DNA of 64,000 nucleotides from Okapia johnstoni (GCA_024291935.2 JAGTYA010000025.1:10313501-10377500), one strand, 5' to 3'; counted from the first letter of the stretch, positions 1 through 12,960 are shown. Made by a program: numbers and translations. Notes: a model not told the origin generated them from the sequence alone.

Positions 1-529
1 CCTGTTTGGACAGGATGTTTGTGGGGCCTGAGCAAACAGCGTGGGGAATGCTGCGGCTCCGATGCTCCGCATTCTTGGGGGGAGGGGTCACCTGCAGGCC
101 CTGGCTGTGCCTGGAGGCCTTTCACAATGACTGGAAGATGGACAGACAAGCAGGACTCAGCGCTGTCTTCCTGCTCCAGGATCCCAGACACGACGGCTGA
201 GAACCGGCAGGAGTGGTGGGGCTAAGCCCAGCTGCCAGGCCCAGGCCATCCAGCCCCTCAGAGATGCCTCCATCCCTCACCCAGGGCAGGATGGCCCCCA
301 GCACCGCAGCCCCTCACAGCACCTCTCACTGCCTAGCTTCCCTGTGGGGGCGCCCACTGACTCCCTCCCCTGACCTGGGTCAGCACCCATCCACCTGCTG
401 ACCACCCCAGCCTGACCTGGGAGGTGCCCGGCCACCCTGGCTGACCGCCTAGATCTCTGGCCTGGTGGGCGCCAGCCTGCAGGCACGGCACCCTCCCTCC
501 AGCTCTAGGAAGAGGGTTCTCTCCCCAGC

Positions 530-600
530 CCCGTTTTACAGGTGAGCAGACAGCAGTCCGATCACACGTCCAGCTAGGGGCAGCCAGGCGGCCAGACAGC
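530..600 (-). repeat. MIR SINE fragment
   Basis: A short CCCCGTTTTACAGGTGAG start followed by decayed TCACACGTCCAGCTA matches the reverse complement of the MIR core. Old and strongly diverged. Confidence 0.4.
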
Positions 601-644
601 AAAGTTCCCAAGGGACCCCAGTAACTCAGGGCAGTGTGCAAAGA

Positions 645-935
645 CAGCTTGACCATGGAACAGAAGTTGGTGCTGGGAAAACTGGACAGCTATGTGTACA
701 AGAACGAAATGAGAATACTTCCTAACACCACACACGAAGATAAACTCAAAATGGATTAAAGACCTAAATGTAAGACCAGAGACTATAAAACTCCTAGAGG
801 AAAACATAGGCAGAACACTATGACGTAAATCACAGCAAGATCCTCTCTGACCCACCTCCTAGACTAATGGAAATAAAAACAAAAATAAACAAGTGGGACC
901 TGATTAAACATAAAAGCTTTTGTACAGAAAAAGGA
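645..935 (+). repeat. L1 LINE fragment (ORF2 C-terminal region)
   Basis: Reads like the distal part of L1 ORF2, with the segments AAAATGGATTAAAGACCTAA and AAGTGGGACCTGATTAAA in order and frame breaks in between. It is less diverged than the L1 that follows and covers the same part of ORF2, so these are two different insertions side by side. Confidence 0.8.
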
Positions 936-944
936 AGGAATTTT

Positions 945-2060
945 GACTCCTACTCACGCCACCCAGAGAAACAAACGAGATCTAATGTGGAAGGTGAAAT
1001 AAGGTACAAGATCCAGAATGTAACAAAGGAAAGATCTTCATGACTCCAGAGTAGACAAAGATTTCTTGAAAAGGGCAAAAAAATACGTTACCATAAAAGT
1101 AAAGACCAATAAAGTGTATTTCACTAAACTGAGAAGTCTTCATGCCTCAGAAGACAGTGTCTGCAATCTGCCTATCAGAAAATGTCATCATGACAACGGA
1201 AAGTAAAGTCAGAGAATGGGATGAAGCATTTGTGGCCCAGCTGAAGACGTCTCCTCCGAACATCTCAAGAATTCCTAGACACTGGCAAGACAAAGAAACC
1301 TAATTTAGAAACAGGCAAAGAACAACAAACTGGTCAACAGTAACATGAAAATGTGCTCCACGTCATCAGATGTGAGGGAATGCAAATTAAAACCACCATG
1401 AGATCCCGCTACAAGGCCACCAGGATGGCGACGATGAAACAGACCACATCCAGGGTCGGCAGAGACGGGGGACAGCTGGAGTCTTGCTCATGGCTGGTGG
1501 GGGCAGAAATCGGGGATCCTCTGGAGAACTGGCAGGGTCGGCCACAGCTCCAACGCAGCAACCCCACTGCTGGGTGAAGACCCTTCAGAAACTCACGTAG
1601 AATGTCCACAGCCATGGTCCTCACCACAGTTGCTCACGGGAGACAGCCTGAGCCTCCGTCCACACCGGGACAGATCAATAAACTATGATTTATCCCTACG
1701 ACAGAGTAATAAAGAGCAGCGTTTTAAAATGAATTACTGCTACATGCAGCAGTCTGGATGACTCTCAAACACACGGTCCTGAGCTCAAGAAGTTAAACAC
1801 AAGCGAAATCGTATCATATGGTTCCCATTACACACAATAAATTCAAGAATAGGCAGGAGTCATTGATGGTGATAAGTCAGCCTTGTGGCTTCTATGGTGG
1901 GGGTGGGGCGGGGGGAAGGAGAGCAGAATTGGCCGAGAAGGGGCACCAGGAAGATTCTGGAGCACTCGAGATGTTTTGTGTCTTGATCTGGGTGGAGCTG
2001 CCTGGAACCCACTGAGCTGCTTTATGAAGATCCGTGTGCTTTACAGACGTAATACTTTAT
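945..2060 (+). repeat. L1M LINE fragment (ORF2 end and 3' UTR)
   Basis: Old L1 3' end. It includes the GCAAATTAAAACCACCATGAG segment near 1,380, the decayed 'clear-cut advantage' region of ORF2 around 1,480, the AATGAATTACTGCTACATGC stretch of the 3' UTR, and TGTCTTGATCTGGGTGG near 1,980. Heavily mutated, no open frame. Confidence 0.75.
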
Positions 2061-5000
2061 AAAACTACATAGTAAGACATAAAAAAGTTGTAAATTAATC
2101 TAGATGAAAAGATGCTCCAGAGCCCCTACAGTATTCTTTAATAAAAGCTTTCAGAAAGAAGGAAATTCAAGATGTAAAACAACATGAACCGGAAAAGATC
2201 TCATCGCCCCTGATTAGTTACTACTTTACAAAACGGACTGGAAGTGACTTTGGGGACTCCTGGAGAAGCAGGAATACAGCATGAAGGCACCGCTAACTGT
2301 ATTAGGTGGAGGACTACAGCATGTAGCAATGTAGCAAGAGATGTCTTTATTTCTCAGTTGCAACATACTGTGTCAGACTGAACGGGATCCATCACACAGG
2401 CATGTGCACATTGTAACTGAAACCAGAGAGAAAGAAGAACAAGCCCTGGACAATTACGGGACTGAGACTTCTTTCCCGAGCCCAGGCCACTTAGAGGGTC
2501 TGTCCCAGCTGCCTGGTGGGGGCTGTGGTCGCAGGTGGTACTTGAGAAGCTGGTTGCTGGGGCTGGCAGAGCCGCAGTTACTTGCAGGCTCTACGGGGGG
2601 CTTTGTCGATGTGGACGGGCCATGTCTGGCTTCCGGCCAGTCCTGGGAAGCTCTGGAAGGTGGTGGGGGGTGGTCGGGTGACCTGCACAAGTCATCCCAG
2701 CCTCCCAGGGAGTACGGGTGTGGGTCTGTCGTGGGCATTTTAAAGGGCTAGGGCTGTTGGTACCTTCACTATCAATGAGAAGCCAACGCCACAGGAAAAG
2801 AGAAAAGCCGCCTGTACAAAAGCAGGCTGCCCCGACCGGGGGCCGTGCAGAGACTCCTGACAAGCTCTGCTCTGTTCAAGAGGGGCGTGTGGCCCCGGCA
2901 CCACGGTTAGCGGATGCCACCCAAGAAAAGGTCACTAGGCACACGGAACCTGCAGCCAAACGCTGACAAACTGAAAGGGACCAGCCTCATTTTCTGAGAA
3001 GATAACTTCCCCAGAAACAAAGAAGGAACAAAGAGACCCAAGCACTTGGATGTGGGAGTGGACAGCTCACGCCATAAGAATGAACGAGTCACCAGGAGAT
3101 GAGTCTAGGAGCAGACCACTGCAAGCATCTTTCTGACGCAGGGCACGTGGCCGAGGCTGGATGCCCACAAGGGTGGCCTTCGTCTGGAAGGAGACCTGTT
3201 CCTCCCTCCACCCAGGCTCACTTTGGCCACCAGCCAGCCCACCCCCTGCCGAGGCTCCTGGTGGCCCCAGATGTGGGGGTACCCCCTTGCTGTGTTCCTA
3301 GAGGCTTCTGCAGACCCCCATGCCCCAGCACAGGCTTGCGGTGTAACTCACACTACAGAAAAACCAAGACATCTGACACAGATTCTGTTCCTCCTTAGAA
3401 AGAACTGTGAACTCGCTCTTGTGAACTCATAACGAATATGAGCTTCAGAGACGGCCGCTACCCCAGACGATGCTTTGGCTCAAACTAGAGTCTGAGGGCA
3501 TTCCACTTCTTGGGCTAGCTTTTCGTTATATAGACAAATCTTGTAAACGACATCATTCTATTTTCCTGTTCTTTCCAGATAGTTTAATCACCAGTTCATC
3601 GTACATGCACACAGTTTAATGAGAAGATGTTTATCTATAAGGCAATTTGTGTTTTCCCGAGCCAGTATTTACTCTAAGAGAAATGTAAATATAACTTCAA
3701 TTCCCATCTTAATAAAACTGACTTGTCAAAAACATTTTTAAAAAATCACATAAAAAACCGGACAAGTCTTTTTTCTGTTCTGAGATGAGACGCAAACAGG
3801 AAGCAGGCCGTCACTAGAGGGGACATGAAAAATCCTGCCTGGGGAAGGGGCAGCAGGCACCCTGGGGTCCGTCATCAGATGAGACAGGGTGGGGGGGGCA
3901 TACTGGGCAAGGGTATGGGGCCGCAAGGTTTCCAGTGTTCCCAAGTGGGATGCCACTGGGCCAGGCTGCGGTCCTTCGGGAACCAAATTCCCAGTGACCC
4001 TGCCCAGCGACTTTCCGTTTCTCGTAACCCACACACATGGCCTACCCAACCTAGATCTTGGCCAGATTTCTTCCCCACCCGACCCGCAAATATCTACATC
4101 CTTTGCCCCTGTCCCCTGCAGTCTGCAGTGCCTGGTGAATAGTCAAAGTGAAGGGGCCTGGGAGAGATGGGCAACACCCACTGAGGACCCTAAACTGGGC
4201 GTCACTGGGAGCGGAGCTGGGAAGCCAGAGCCCTGCTCTGCCTCCCGCGGGCTGAGCCACTGCAGACAACACCCTTGGCCTCTGTTCCGGGATCCAGGCT
4301 TCGGGGCAGGCGGTGAGGACAAAGAATCACGAGACCTTCCCTGAGTGACCACCCACCTCCCCCGAGGCCGCCCGCCTTACCAGGTGGGGCCACCTTGGCG
4401 GGAAAGAAACAGGCCGGCCGCTCCCCTCTCTGAGCAGGTCTTCATCTCTGGCCCAGGCCTCCGCTCCGACTCCCGCAGCACCTCCACCTGGGAGTTGGCA
4501 TCCGCCCCCCACGCCTCCCTCCAGGATGGGCCCGCAAGCCGCCCTGGCCCCCCAAGCTGGGGACGCCTGTCTCGGGAAGCATACGCCGCTCCTGGGCGGG
4601 GAGGTAGCGTCCAGCTGACCCTGATGCCACCAAGCCTGCCACCTGCCACCTAGCACCATCTGTCCCAGATCCACTGCCCAGCCTGCTCACTGCAGACGGA
4701 GCCTGGCCCCCGCTCAGGCACGGCCACCTCCGCCTAAGATCACAGCCCCCTCCAGGCTGGGGGTAACCGCTCCCACTGCAGCGCCCTCACTCTGCAGTCC
4801 CCTCGGTCACCCTCTCCAGGAGCCTAGAGCCTGTTTTCTGGACTTTGATTCCACTGGGCCAGGAGTCAGAGCTTTGGCGACCCCACCCTCTGAGCTCGCT
4901 GTGCAGTCTGCCAGACCCCCTGCCAGCCTGTGTGTCCCAGACGTATAATTAGGGGCAGTTGGTGCTCTGTGAGTCTAAACCATGGCAGCAAGCTGGTGCC

Positions 5001-5870
5001 CACTGCACGCTTTGCTGGGGCCTTGATATACATTTACAGATCTGCAGACTTTATTCAAAATTCCAGATCCGAGGCATCTTTTGGAAAATCTAAATTGACA
5101 GATCATGCCACCTCGTCCCCCCCCGTTCTGCAGCAGTGCTGGAGCTGGGGACCTGGAGTCTCGATCTTCTGACCACGGGGAGAACCACCCCCTGCCGGGC
5201 CAGGCAGCTGGACAAACCCCAGGAGGCACCATCGGTGGTCGGTCGGCAAACATCCGCTTCACCGCCCTCAGTGACCCTGGACGTGGACCTCGCCTCCCTG
5301 TGCCTCAGGCGCCTCGGCTGTGAGATGGGGACGACGGCCCCCCATGCCACGCGTGTCCCGGGCGGTAACACCCCGATTGATTCGTGTCCAGGGAGGACCA
5401 CAGCGCCTGCCATGGGATGCACACGCGGCCCAAGTGAGGCTGCAGGAGGGGAATGCTCCCTGTTTCTGGGGTGTCAGCCCATGGCCAGGCTGTGCTGCTG
5501 AAGGCAGGACCCCAGGACGGGGGCTGAGTCTGTGGGCAGGCGCCGGAACGAAGGTGCAGCACACGGGCCAGCCTGGCGGAGCGTGGAGGGGGGACCTCTA
5601 CACATTTGGGGGGGCTGGAGGGACAGGCGGGGGTGGGAGCAGGCAGTAAGCTGCTGAACTCCCCCAGCCAACCCTACGAGGCCCGGCCCCTTTGCCTCTT
5701 TACCAGAGGGGCAACTCTTGGCCCCGGAAAAGGCCGCATCTATTCACTTAAGCAGAAGCAAACCTGTAGCCCACCGCCAAGAGTGCTGGGCCCTGGGGCA
5801 GGGAAAGAAAGGGGCTCAGGCCACAGCAGCTGCTCTGAGCGGGCAGTCGTCCCCTCTCTCCTCTGGTCAG
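2061..5870. other. Unique intronic sequence, nothing recognised
   Basis: The first part and 3,440-3,760 are AT-rich; 4,150-4,930 is GC-rich. Short open frames on both strands have no family resemblance and no splice context. A decayed repeat may be hidden in the AT-rich parts. Confidence 0.5.
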
Positions 5871-5879
5871 TAATCCTCG

Positions 5880-6005
5880 GCGGGGAGAGATTACCCTTCC
5901 GTTTTACCGATGCCGACACTGAGGCTCAGAGAGGGTGCGTCCATCGCCTGAGGTCACACAGCCAGGGCCTCAGAGGCAGGGCTCTCACCCAAGGACTTGC
6001 CCTCG
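5880..6005 (-). repeat. MIR SINE fragment
   Basis: The order CCGTTTTACCGATG, ACTGAGGCTCAGAGAGG and GGTCACACAGCCAGGGCC is the reverse complement of the MIR core. Confidence 0.65.
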
Positions 6006-6519
6006 GAGGACCAAGCTGGCTCATGGCCAGCACAACTCAGCCCCACGCCCCACTTCCCTGCATGGAGACCCCGGGGCAGGCAGGGAGCACCCGACAGATC
6101 CCCGGTCCACGCACAGGTGACCTCGGCCGGACGGAAGCTCCTGCTGGAGGCCCCAGATGCTGGAGGACCCGGGGCCCGAGGCTGCACAACCCCGACCCCG
6201 CCTGCAGGAGGTGCTAGAGGACGACAGGGCTGACACTCCCCTGGGGAAGCCCACCACCCCCACCTCTGAGCTGCAGGTCAAGGGGGGCACCAGGGCTCTG
6301 GAAGGTTCAGGGTGCAAGAGGCCCAGAGGGCTTGGCTCGGCCTCAGGAGAGCCAGTCAGTGGGTGAACGGGAAGCAGCCTGGAGCTCAGAGGGGCCACCC
6401 TCCAGTGGAGCACCGAGGACACCGGCGTGAAAGGAGCCCTGCTACGTGGCAGACCCCAACACGCGGCGCCAGCTTCCTCTCAACTGAGAACACACTCTAG
6501 CAGGGAGCCCTCAAGAAGC

Positions 6520-6660
6520 CCACTGTACAGACAAGAAAACCGAGGCCCGGGGCAGTGAAGCGATTTGCCTAAAGTCACACAGCCAGGGCAGGGCAGGGCA
6601 GCTTCAGCCTTGGGGAGCAGGCCAGGGACGCCCGAGGGCCAGAAGGACCTGGATTCAGAG
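6520..6660 (-). repeat. MIR SINE fragment
   Basis: CACTGTACAGACAAGAAAAC followed by AAAGTCACACAGCCAGGGC follows the MIR core in reverse orientation. Includes a small GGGCA triplication. Confidence 0.55.
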
Positions 6661-7409
6661 CTGGCCCACCACCTGCTCGCTGCCGGGCTGTGTCCCCTGG
6701 TGGGAAGGGACTCACTGGAAGGCTCTTTGGGGGCTGAGATGAGGTTCCCAGAGCACCGGCCTGGGGTAGATTCACTGCAGTAACCACCCAATGCACCTCC
6801 TTTCTTTCCCACACCCCCTGTAATGTCCATCAAGAGGGACCCCTGGCCAGCGTCCTGCCCGGCAGGCAGCAGACGTGGAGAAAGCAGTGGCTGAGCCAGT
6901 TCTGAGCCCGGTCCTAGAGTCCCCATGCGCATCTCATGTTTCCCTGGGAGCCCTATTTCCACGATGAGAATGAGCATGTGGGGCGGAGGCAGCCGCTCTG
7001 GTGGGGGCCGTCCTGAAATAACCACTCCCAAAGCACCCACTCCCAGCGGCCACTCCCAGCCTGGGGCAGCGAGCCTGGCCGACCCGTGGTCTTGGGATCG
7101 GCAAGAAATGCCTGCGGTGCGCCACAGAGCTTCCGCGGTCACCCGCGACTCGCACTGCTGTGGCAACGGACCCTGCATTCATTCATGCCGTGACCAAGGC
7201 GTTTCCTCCGCAGGAAGGACCATCACCGGTTTGGTGAGATGGCAGGGAGATCACCCCGCACCCCACACAGGGCTGGCAGATGTGTGGGCAGACCTCCCCG
7301 GGGGCCCTCAGCCAAAGCAGGGGAGAGAGGAGCTCACGCGCACACCAACGGTCCTGGGGGAACATGTCCCTCCGGCTGAGGGGCGAGCATCTCACAGCCC
7401 TGCTCAGCA

Positions 7410-7600
7410 TTCTCCATGGCGCTCTTCAGCATCTGACACAAATCCGATGTATTCTCACGGCTGGCTGTGGGCACACCCTCCCACAGGGTGGAAGGCCCGT
7501 GAAGGGTGCCAACTTCATTCACTTTTGATCTCAGCCATCTCTCTGGCACTTAGAACTGTGCAGGAGGCGCTCAATAAATATGTGCTGACTCAGTAACCTA
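7410..7600 (+). repeat. L2/MIR-type 3' end
   Basis: CTCTGGCACTTAGAACTGTG and then GCGCTCAATAAATATGTGCTG form the characteristic shared 3' terminus of L2 and MIR elements. Confidence 0.6.
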
Positions 7601-7659
7601 GGGAAACAGGCATTCTTGTACACAGCAGGTGTGAGTACCATCTGGTAACATCGGTGGAG

Positions 7660-8150
7660 GGGAGCTGGCAGGTACCGATTAGAAGTACACACCCCATGGT
7701 CTCTCCAGTAGAGCCCATGGCAGCTGGATGGTGCCTCCCTGGAGAAAAGCGTGCAGGCCGTCATCAAAATACAGGTGTGGGATGTGCACAGCTACCCTCC
7801 TCCTAAGGGTCCAGACGGGAAACAAGCCCACAGCCCTTGGCAGGAGAAGGAACCACCAAACTGGGGTCTGCCCACACCATGTGCTCTCAACCACAAAAAG
7901 GACCAACCGTGGTGCCCACCACATGTGGATCTGAAAGTGCTGTGCTGAGTGCAAGACGCCCAGAGAGTCCACACCCCAGAGAGCAGACCACACGGCCCCG
8001 TTTACAAAACTCCCAGGGCTGTTTGCGGTCAGGGCAGCGGTTGTGGGGACAGGCACAGATGAGGGGACCCTGCTCATCTCAGGATGATGCTTCATAACCC
8101 AGATGCTGGGCACATGAGCGTTCTGAGACGAATCACTGCACTGCAAGCTT
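7660..8150 (+). repeat. L1M LINE fragment (3' part), degraded
   Basis: Segments such as GAAAGTGCTGTGCTGAGTGC and a decayed 'gatgctgggcacatgagcgtt' tail follow the order of the old L1 3' UTR. Similarity is patchy. Confidence 0.5.
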
Positions 8151-8156
8151 CTGATG

Positions 8157-8310
8157 CTTCCCAGGGGGTGCAGTGGGAAGAATCCGTCTGCCAAGGCAGG
8201 GGACACAGGGACACAAGGGACACAGGTTCAATCCCTGGGTCGGGAAGATGCCCTGGAGGTGCAAATGGCAGAGTCAGACATGACTGAGTGGCTGGGAGCA
8301 CGCACGCGTG
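8157..8310 (+). repeat. Bov-tA SINE, degraded
   Basis: Starts with GCTTCCCAGGGGGTGCAGTG, has the B-box-like GGTTCAATCCCTGGGTCGGG and ends near AGAGTCAGACATGACTGAGT. This is the layout of a ruminant tRNA-Glu/BovA SINE with a middle deletion and a small duplication of GGGACACA units. Confidence 0.7.
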
Positions 8311-8830
8311 CATGCTTCTGAGAGGGTCTCCTGATTATATTGGATAAATGGCTCACCAAGAGAAAAGAGAGAAGCCCACGTGGACACGGACCCGGCAACT
8401 TCCCGCCAGGAGAGGAAGATGTTCACTGCGGCAATGGAGGCAACTGAGCATCTGCCAGCAGGGACGGTGAGTGACTGCAGGGATGCGCAGAGAGCAGAGC
8501 TCCTCCCCACGCGCCGCCAGTGAGAGCCCCAAGGCGGGCTGTCCACGGAGGAGAGCAGAGGACAGAAAGGTGCACACATGACGCTATATCTGTGAAAACT
8601 AGCGCACACACCTAACACACGTGGCATTGTAGACCTGTGGTTCCCAGGCGTGCTCCTAAGCCCTGGGGTCCCTGAGACCGAGCCAGGGACCCACGGGGTC
8701 AAGGTTACTCTCAGAACACCACCGGTGGCCTCCTTCATGCCCCTTCTCCTACAAGTATATGGTGGAATCTTCCAGAAACCATGTGACACAGTGATGATGG
8801 CATCGCTTTGATGGCCAATGGAGTGCAGGC
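8311..8830. other. Unique intronic sequence, nothing recognised
   Basis: No repeat family or conserved exon seen between the degraded Bov-tA and the next L1 fragment. Confidence 0.5.
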
Positions 8831-8839
8831 TTGCGTATT

Positions 8840-9750
8840 CGGGGCTGTCTAAATTCAAGAAAAGGTGCTCAGCCTCACTAGCCTTCAGGGAAATGCCAGT
8901 GAAACCTGCAGTGAGATATCACTTAACACTTCAACACATCACATTCAGAAAGACAGACAGGGACTCTCGGCCTGGTGGTCCAGTGGTTAAGACTCTGAGC
9001 TCCCAACGCATGGGGCTGGGGTTCAATTCCTGGTTGGGGAACCAGGTCCTATATGCTACAACTAAAACTCAGCACAGCCAAAAAAAAAAAAAACTAAATA
9101 AATATTTTTTTAAAAAAATACAGATAATAACAAGTGCTGGCGAAGACAGTGGGGCAGCCACTGTGGGTTAACAGTTCGGTGTTTCATCTGACAGTTACAC
9201 AGAGTTACCAGAAGACCCAGCAATACTACATTCCTGGGTACATTCCCCAAAGATATGAAAACATACGTCCACTCAAAGATATCTAATGAATACCAAGAGC
9301 AGTGGTACAGTAGCTAAAAGGTGCCAACAGTGTTCATCACCTGGCGAATGAATAAGCAAAGATGTGGTCCATCCACACACTGGAATGTCCGCCGTGAGAA
9401 GGCATGAAGCCCTGATTCACGCTGCAACACAGAGGAAACTCCAAAGTGTCACGCTGAGTAACTAACCGGGGACAGTCCCCAAAGGTCACATACTCAGGGA
9501 TTCCACGTCCAGGAACGTCCAGCACACGCAATCCATAAGAGACGGGGACTAGACCGGAGTCTGCTGGAGGCTGGGAAGAGGAAGCCAGAGGTGGCTGCTA
9601 CTGGTGTGGGGTTTCTTTCTGGGGTGATGAGAATGTTCTAGAATTAGATTCTGATGATGTTTTCACAACCCTGACAAAACCTACTGAACTGTACACTTTA
9701 AATGGGAGGACTTGATGGTGCATGAACAATGTCTCATAAAGCTGTCTAGG
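8840..9750 (+). repeat. L1M LINE fragment interrupted by a SINE
   Basis: L1 sequence precedes the SINE (AAAAGGTGCTCAGCCTCACT, GTGAGATATCACTTAACAC) and resumes after it (AACAAGTGCTGGCGAAGAC through GAATGTTCTAGAATTAGATT). The two parts are consecutive in the L1 consensus, so the SINE inserted into an existing L1 copy. Confidence 0.8.
8961..9118 (+). repeat. CHR-2 SINE inserted in an L1
   Basis: Head GGTGGTCCAGTGGTTAAGAC, promoter-like GGTTCAATTCCTGGTTGGGG, body GCTACAACTAAAACTCAGCA and an A/T-rich tail. Typical cetartiodactyl tRNA-Glu-derived CHR-2. Confidence 0.85.
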
Positions 9751-9781
9751 AAGGAAGGGAGGGAGGGAGGTAGGAAGGAAA
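9747..9781 (+). repeat. (GGAA/GGGA) simple repeat
   Basis: Short purine tetranucleotide tract at the 3' tail of the L1 fragment. Confidence 0.85.
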
Positions 9782-10001
9782 CCGTTTTTCTAAAGCCAAG
9801 AAACCCCCTCAGGCCAGACCCTCACTCTGGGGAGTGGCTGTGAAATGCGCCCTTTTCCTCCAAGTGCCATAGGCTCTGGGGCAGCCAAAGCTGGGGACCA
9901 CCTCCTGCCCCGGTGCCCCATTGGAGCTGTGAGCCCACCCCTCGCCTGGGAGACTAGGGCCCCCTGCTCAGCTCTACTACGACCTCTAGAAAAGCACCTC
10001 C

Positions 10002-10128
10002 GGGGCGCTTCCCTGGTGGTCCAGTGGCTAAGACTACAAGCTCCTAATGCAGAGGGCATGGGTTCAATCCCCAGTCAGGGAACTAGATCCCCCGTGCCAC
10101 AACTAAGCCTCAGCACTGCCAAATAAAC
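10002..10128 (+). repeat. CHR-2 SINE with a perfect 14-bp target-site duplication
   Basis: CTTCCCTGGTGGTCCAGTGG head, GGTTCAATCCCCAGTCAGGG box and CAAATAAACAG tail. It is flanked by identical AGAAAAGCACCTCC at 9,988-10,001 and 10,129-10,142, showing L1-mediated retroposition of a fairly intact copy. Confidence 0.93.
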
Positions 10129-10554
10129 AGAAAAGCACCTCCCATCCCCTCTACTCTCAGAATCCCAGTTCCTCTTCCATGGGATGGAAGGACCACACAG
10201 ACCCTCCCAAGGTCACCACACAGGACATCTCAGTGCCTTGACAGGCACCCCCTGCAGAGGACCCATCCATCCCCCAGCTGCCAATCGGGGCCAGGCTGGT
10301 GACGAAATCAAGGGGAACCGGCCCAGGACAGTCCAGCTCTCCCCCTGCACCTCGACGGGCACGCAGCCCCCTCTTAGACCCCCAGCGGCTGCCCCAGGAC
10401 ACAGGGGCCTGGCAGGCCCACAGCTGCCGATTTCCAACGAAAGCCGGGAAGCTCGAGTTCACGTGACGTCTTCGAGCTTCTAAATGTGTGTGCAACAAAA
10501 CTTGTGGGCTTATGAAGATGCTTTGCAGAAAGAAGCTAACATGTGACACTGGCG

Positions 10555-10735
10555 TGCACCATTAGCAGAACAGCAGACAGAGGAGAAGGGGGCGTCGAGG
10601 ACGAGACAGCTGGCATCATCGACTCAACAGATAGGAGTTTGAGCGAACTCCGGGAGATGGTGAAGGACAGGGAAGCCTGGTGTGCTGCGGTCCAAGGGAT
10701 CACAAAGGGTCGGACATGACTGAGCAACTGAACAA
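10555..10735 (+). repeat. BovB (RTE) LINE 3' tail
   Basis: TTTGAGCGAACTCCGGGAGA, AGGGAAGCCTGGTGTGCTGC and the closing GACTGAGCAACTGAACAAG are the 3' end of BovB, heavily 5'-truncated. Confidence 0.85.
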
Positions 10736-11435
10736 GACAGAGGCGGGGCTGGCCCCAGCTGCCTGGGGTCACTGAGGAACCTGGGGCTCCTGGACATCCC
10801 AGGCCTCAGGTCACACACGGAGCGAGGGGGATCTTCACCCGGGCACTCACCGTGGACGAGCAGGGGTTGGGGGCGGCCCGGGTCCCTAGTCTGCCCCTCG
10901 CACGGCTCTCAGCGGCCGTGGGCTGGGGCTGGGGAAGGGAAGGGCCACCCGGCCTGCCTGTGAGTTCGGTGGGGGGGACGCCCCCTCCAGGCTGCCCCGG
11001 GAGCCAGGTGCTCTCGCACAGTACATGGGCTCAGGTGTCCAGGTTTCCAGCCTGGCCCCCTCAGATCCCCCGGCCATGCTCAGGCACCTCAGACCCGGCG
11101 CAAGCTTAAATCTCCCACATGCCCAGCCTGGAGAGGACAGGGGCGGGGACGGTCTTTGGCGATCGTCCAGGGACCAGGCAGAGGTTGGGCGGGTCTCTCT
11201 GCTGCCTGGGGCCACAACCCGGTGACTCTGGGGACCCCGGAGAATCCCAGACGCTGAAGGCCCCACGTTCTGCCCCCTGCACCCGGAGGAAGCGTTCCAT
11301 GACCCAAGTAAGACTGTACCAGCTCCTGCCTCACACCGGCAGGGGCGCCCCCTGCCCCTGGGGAAAGGCCCCAATCTTCATGCTGAGGGTAACACTGCTG
11401 CCCTGGGCCCGGTCCCTGCCGCTCCCGGGCCTTTT
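10736..11435. other. GC-rich intronic sequence, nothing recognised
   Basis: Open frames on both strands reflect base composition. A possible minus-strand donor near 10,850 (CCACG|GTGAGTG) has no upstream sequence resembling fibulin-2. Confidence 0.5.
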
Positions 11436-11640
11436 CTAACCCAGCTTCCCCTCCACCTGCAGGGCCTCTGCACCTGCTGTGGCCTCTGCCGGACGTACTC
11501 TCTGCTCCCCACCACAGCTCCTCCTGCTCAAACAGCCCTTCCTCCAGGAAGCCCTCCCTGATCTCCAGGGACGTCAGATTCCCCTGGACTGGCTCACAGA
11601 GCACATCCTGCTTCACTCCCACGATGCCCGGGTTTTCTTC
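11436..11640 (+). repeat. L2 LINE fragment
   Basis: GGGCCTCTGCACCTGCTGTG followed by TTCCTCCAGGAAGCCCTCCC is the familiar order in the L2 3' region. Confidence 0.65.
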
Positions 11641-12815
11641 TCCGCTAAACTGAACAGTCCCGGGAGCAGGGCCATGCTGAGTTTTGCTGAACACTGTACG
11701 TCTGGCATGCGTCACAGACCCCGGGCAGGCCAGGTCCAGGAAGTGACTGTCGGGGTGAACACGTGGAGAAACGGGGGGTGGGGTGGGCCCGCCACTTCCT
11801 GCACATGTGTCAGTGGGCAAGCGGCCCCGATTCCTCTGCCGTGTGCCAAAGAAGGGCCTCTGATCTCAGAGGGCTTATGACGGTGCAGTCACAGGCCACG
11901 AGCATGACACGGTGTCTGCAGTTAGCATACAGCTATCTCAATGCTAAAGCTTCCCTATTAACTGGACGTCGAGCCATTCCAACACCCCTGCCTGGCAGAA
12001 TCTAGGGGTGTGAAATCCTAACGGGGGGCTCCTTTCCTCCCACAGGGTCCTGGGGCCTGCAGGTTTTGCTGGGGTCCTTTTCCAGGGGGAAGGCTGCCTC
12101 TAACTGGGCCACCCTGACCCCAGGTTCCCTCCTCTGTGCTCATGGGGGCGGGGTGGGGCTGTTCCCCGGGCCCCTCCATCGTGCCTGCCCAACGGTAGAA
12201 GCCCCCAAGTGACAGGAGACATCAGAGCCCCCTCCCTGCTGGGGAGTCAGGCGTGTGGCTTCCATCAGGTTCCATCTGGACATGCCCAGAGGCGGCCAGG
12301 AACCCTGGCAAGGCTCAGAACCCTGCCCGAGCCGGGCCTCGGGCGATGGTTGAAACCACCTTCTCCAGGCCCGGGCTGTCAAGGCAACATGGCCGAAGGG
12401 CATTTCTGCCCTGTGACCCACCTCTCAGTAGGTCCCAGGGGCAAGCAGGACCAAGCTACCAGCTCCCCAGTTTCACCCAAGGGCCCTTCCTTCCCTCGGG
12501 ATCCCCCAGCCGCCCCCTACAACAGCAGCCAGAAGGCATTGAGGCCCTGGCTGCCCCAGGGACGCACCATTGGACCCGACCCCCCACCCACCAGGCCTCC
12601 CCTACCCCCCTCCTCACGCCATGTGCATGGTGGGTGACCACAAATAAATCCGTGTGCCCATCCACGCATGCCCTCTGCCCCCACCAGACCACAAAGAGCA
12701 GAGGCTGTGCCCGTCCATTTCAATAGCACGACCCCTGGTGCAGAGCGGCTGTTCGGTACTGGTCTGTTGTAGAAACGGAGGGGGCGGATCGAGAAACAGA
12801 TGGCGAATAATCACG
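11641..12815. other. Unique intronic sequence, nothing recognised
   Basis: GC-rich sequence with no recognised element or exon. Confidence 0.5.
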
Positions 12816-12819
12816 GCGA

Positions 12820-12960
12820 GCGTTTTTAATTACTCAGCAGTGCTGGGCCCCTCTCAGAGCTTGAACGAGTTAGTTCATTTAGCTCTTAGAACCCTCCCCC
12901 GCCCCCGACGAAGGGCCTTCCCTGCGCTTACAGCTGGAGAAAGAGAGGCACAAAGTGGTG
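12820..12960 (-). repeat. MIR SINE fragment
   Basis: TTAGTTCATTTAGCTCTTAG, then GCTTACAGCTGGAGAAAGAG and decayed AGGCACAAAGTGG match the reverse complement of MIR. Confidence 0.55.

Noticed and set aside
10840..10860. Possible FBLN2 exon donor (CCACG|GTGAGTG, minus strand)
   Set aside because: The sequence upstream on that strand does not resemble any fibulin-2 module. A lone donor-like site is expected by chance.
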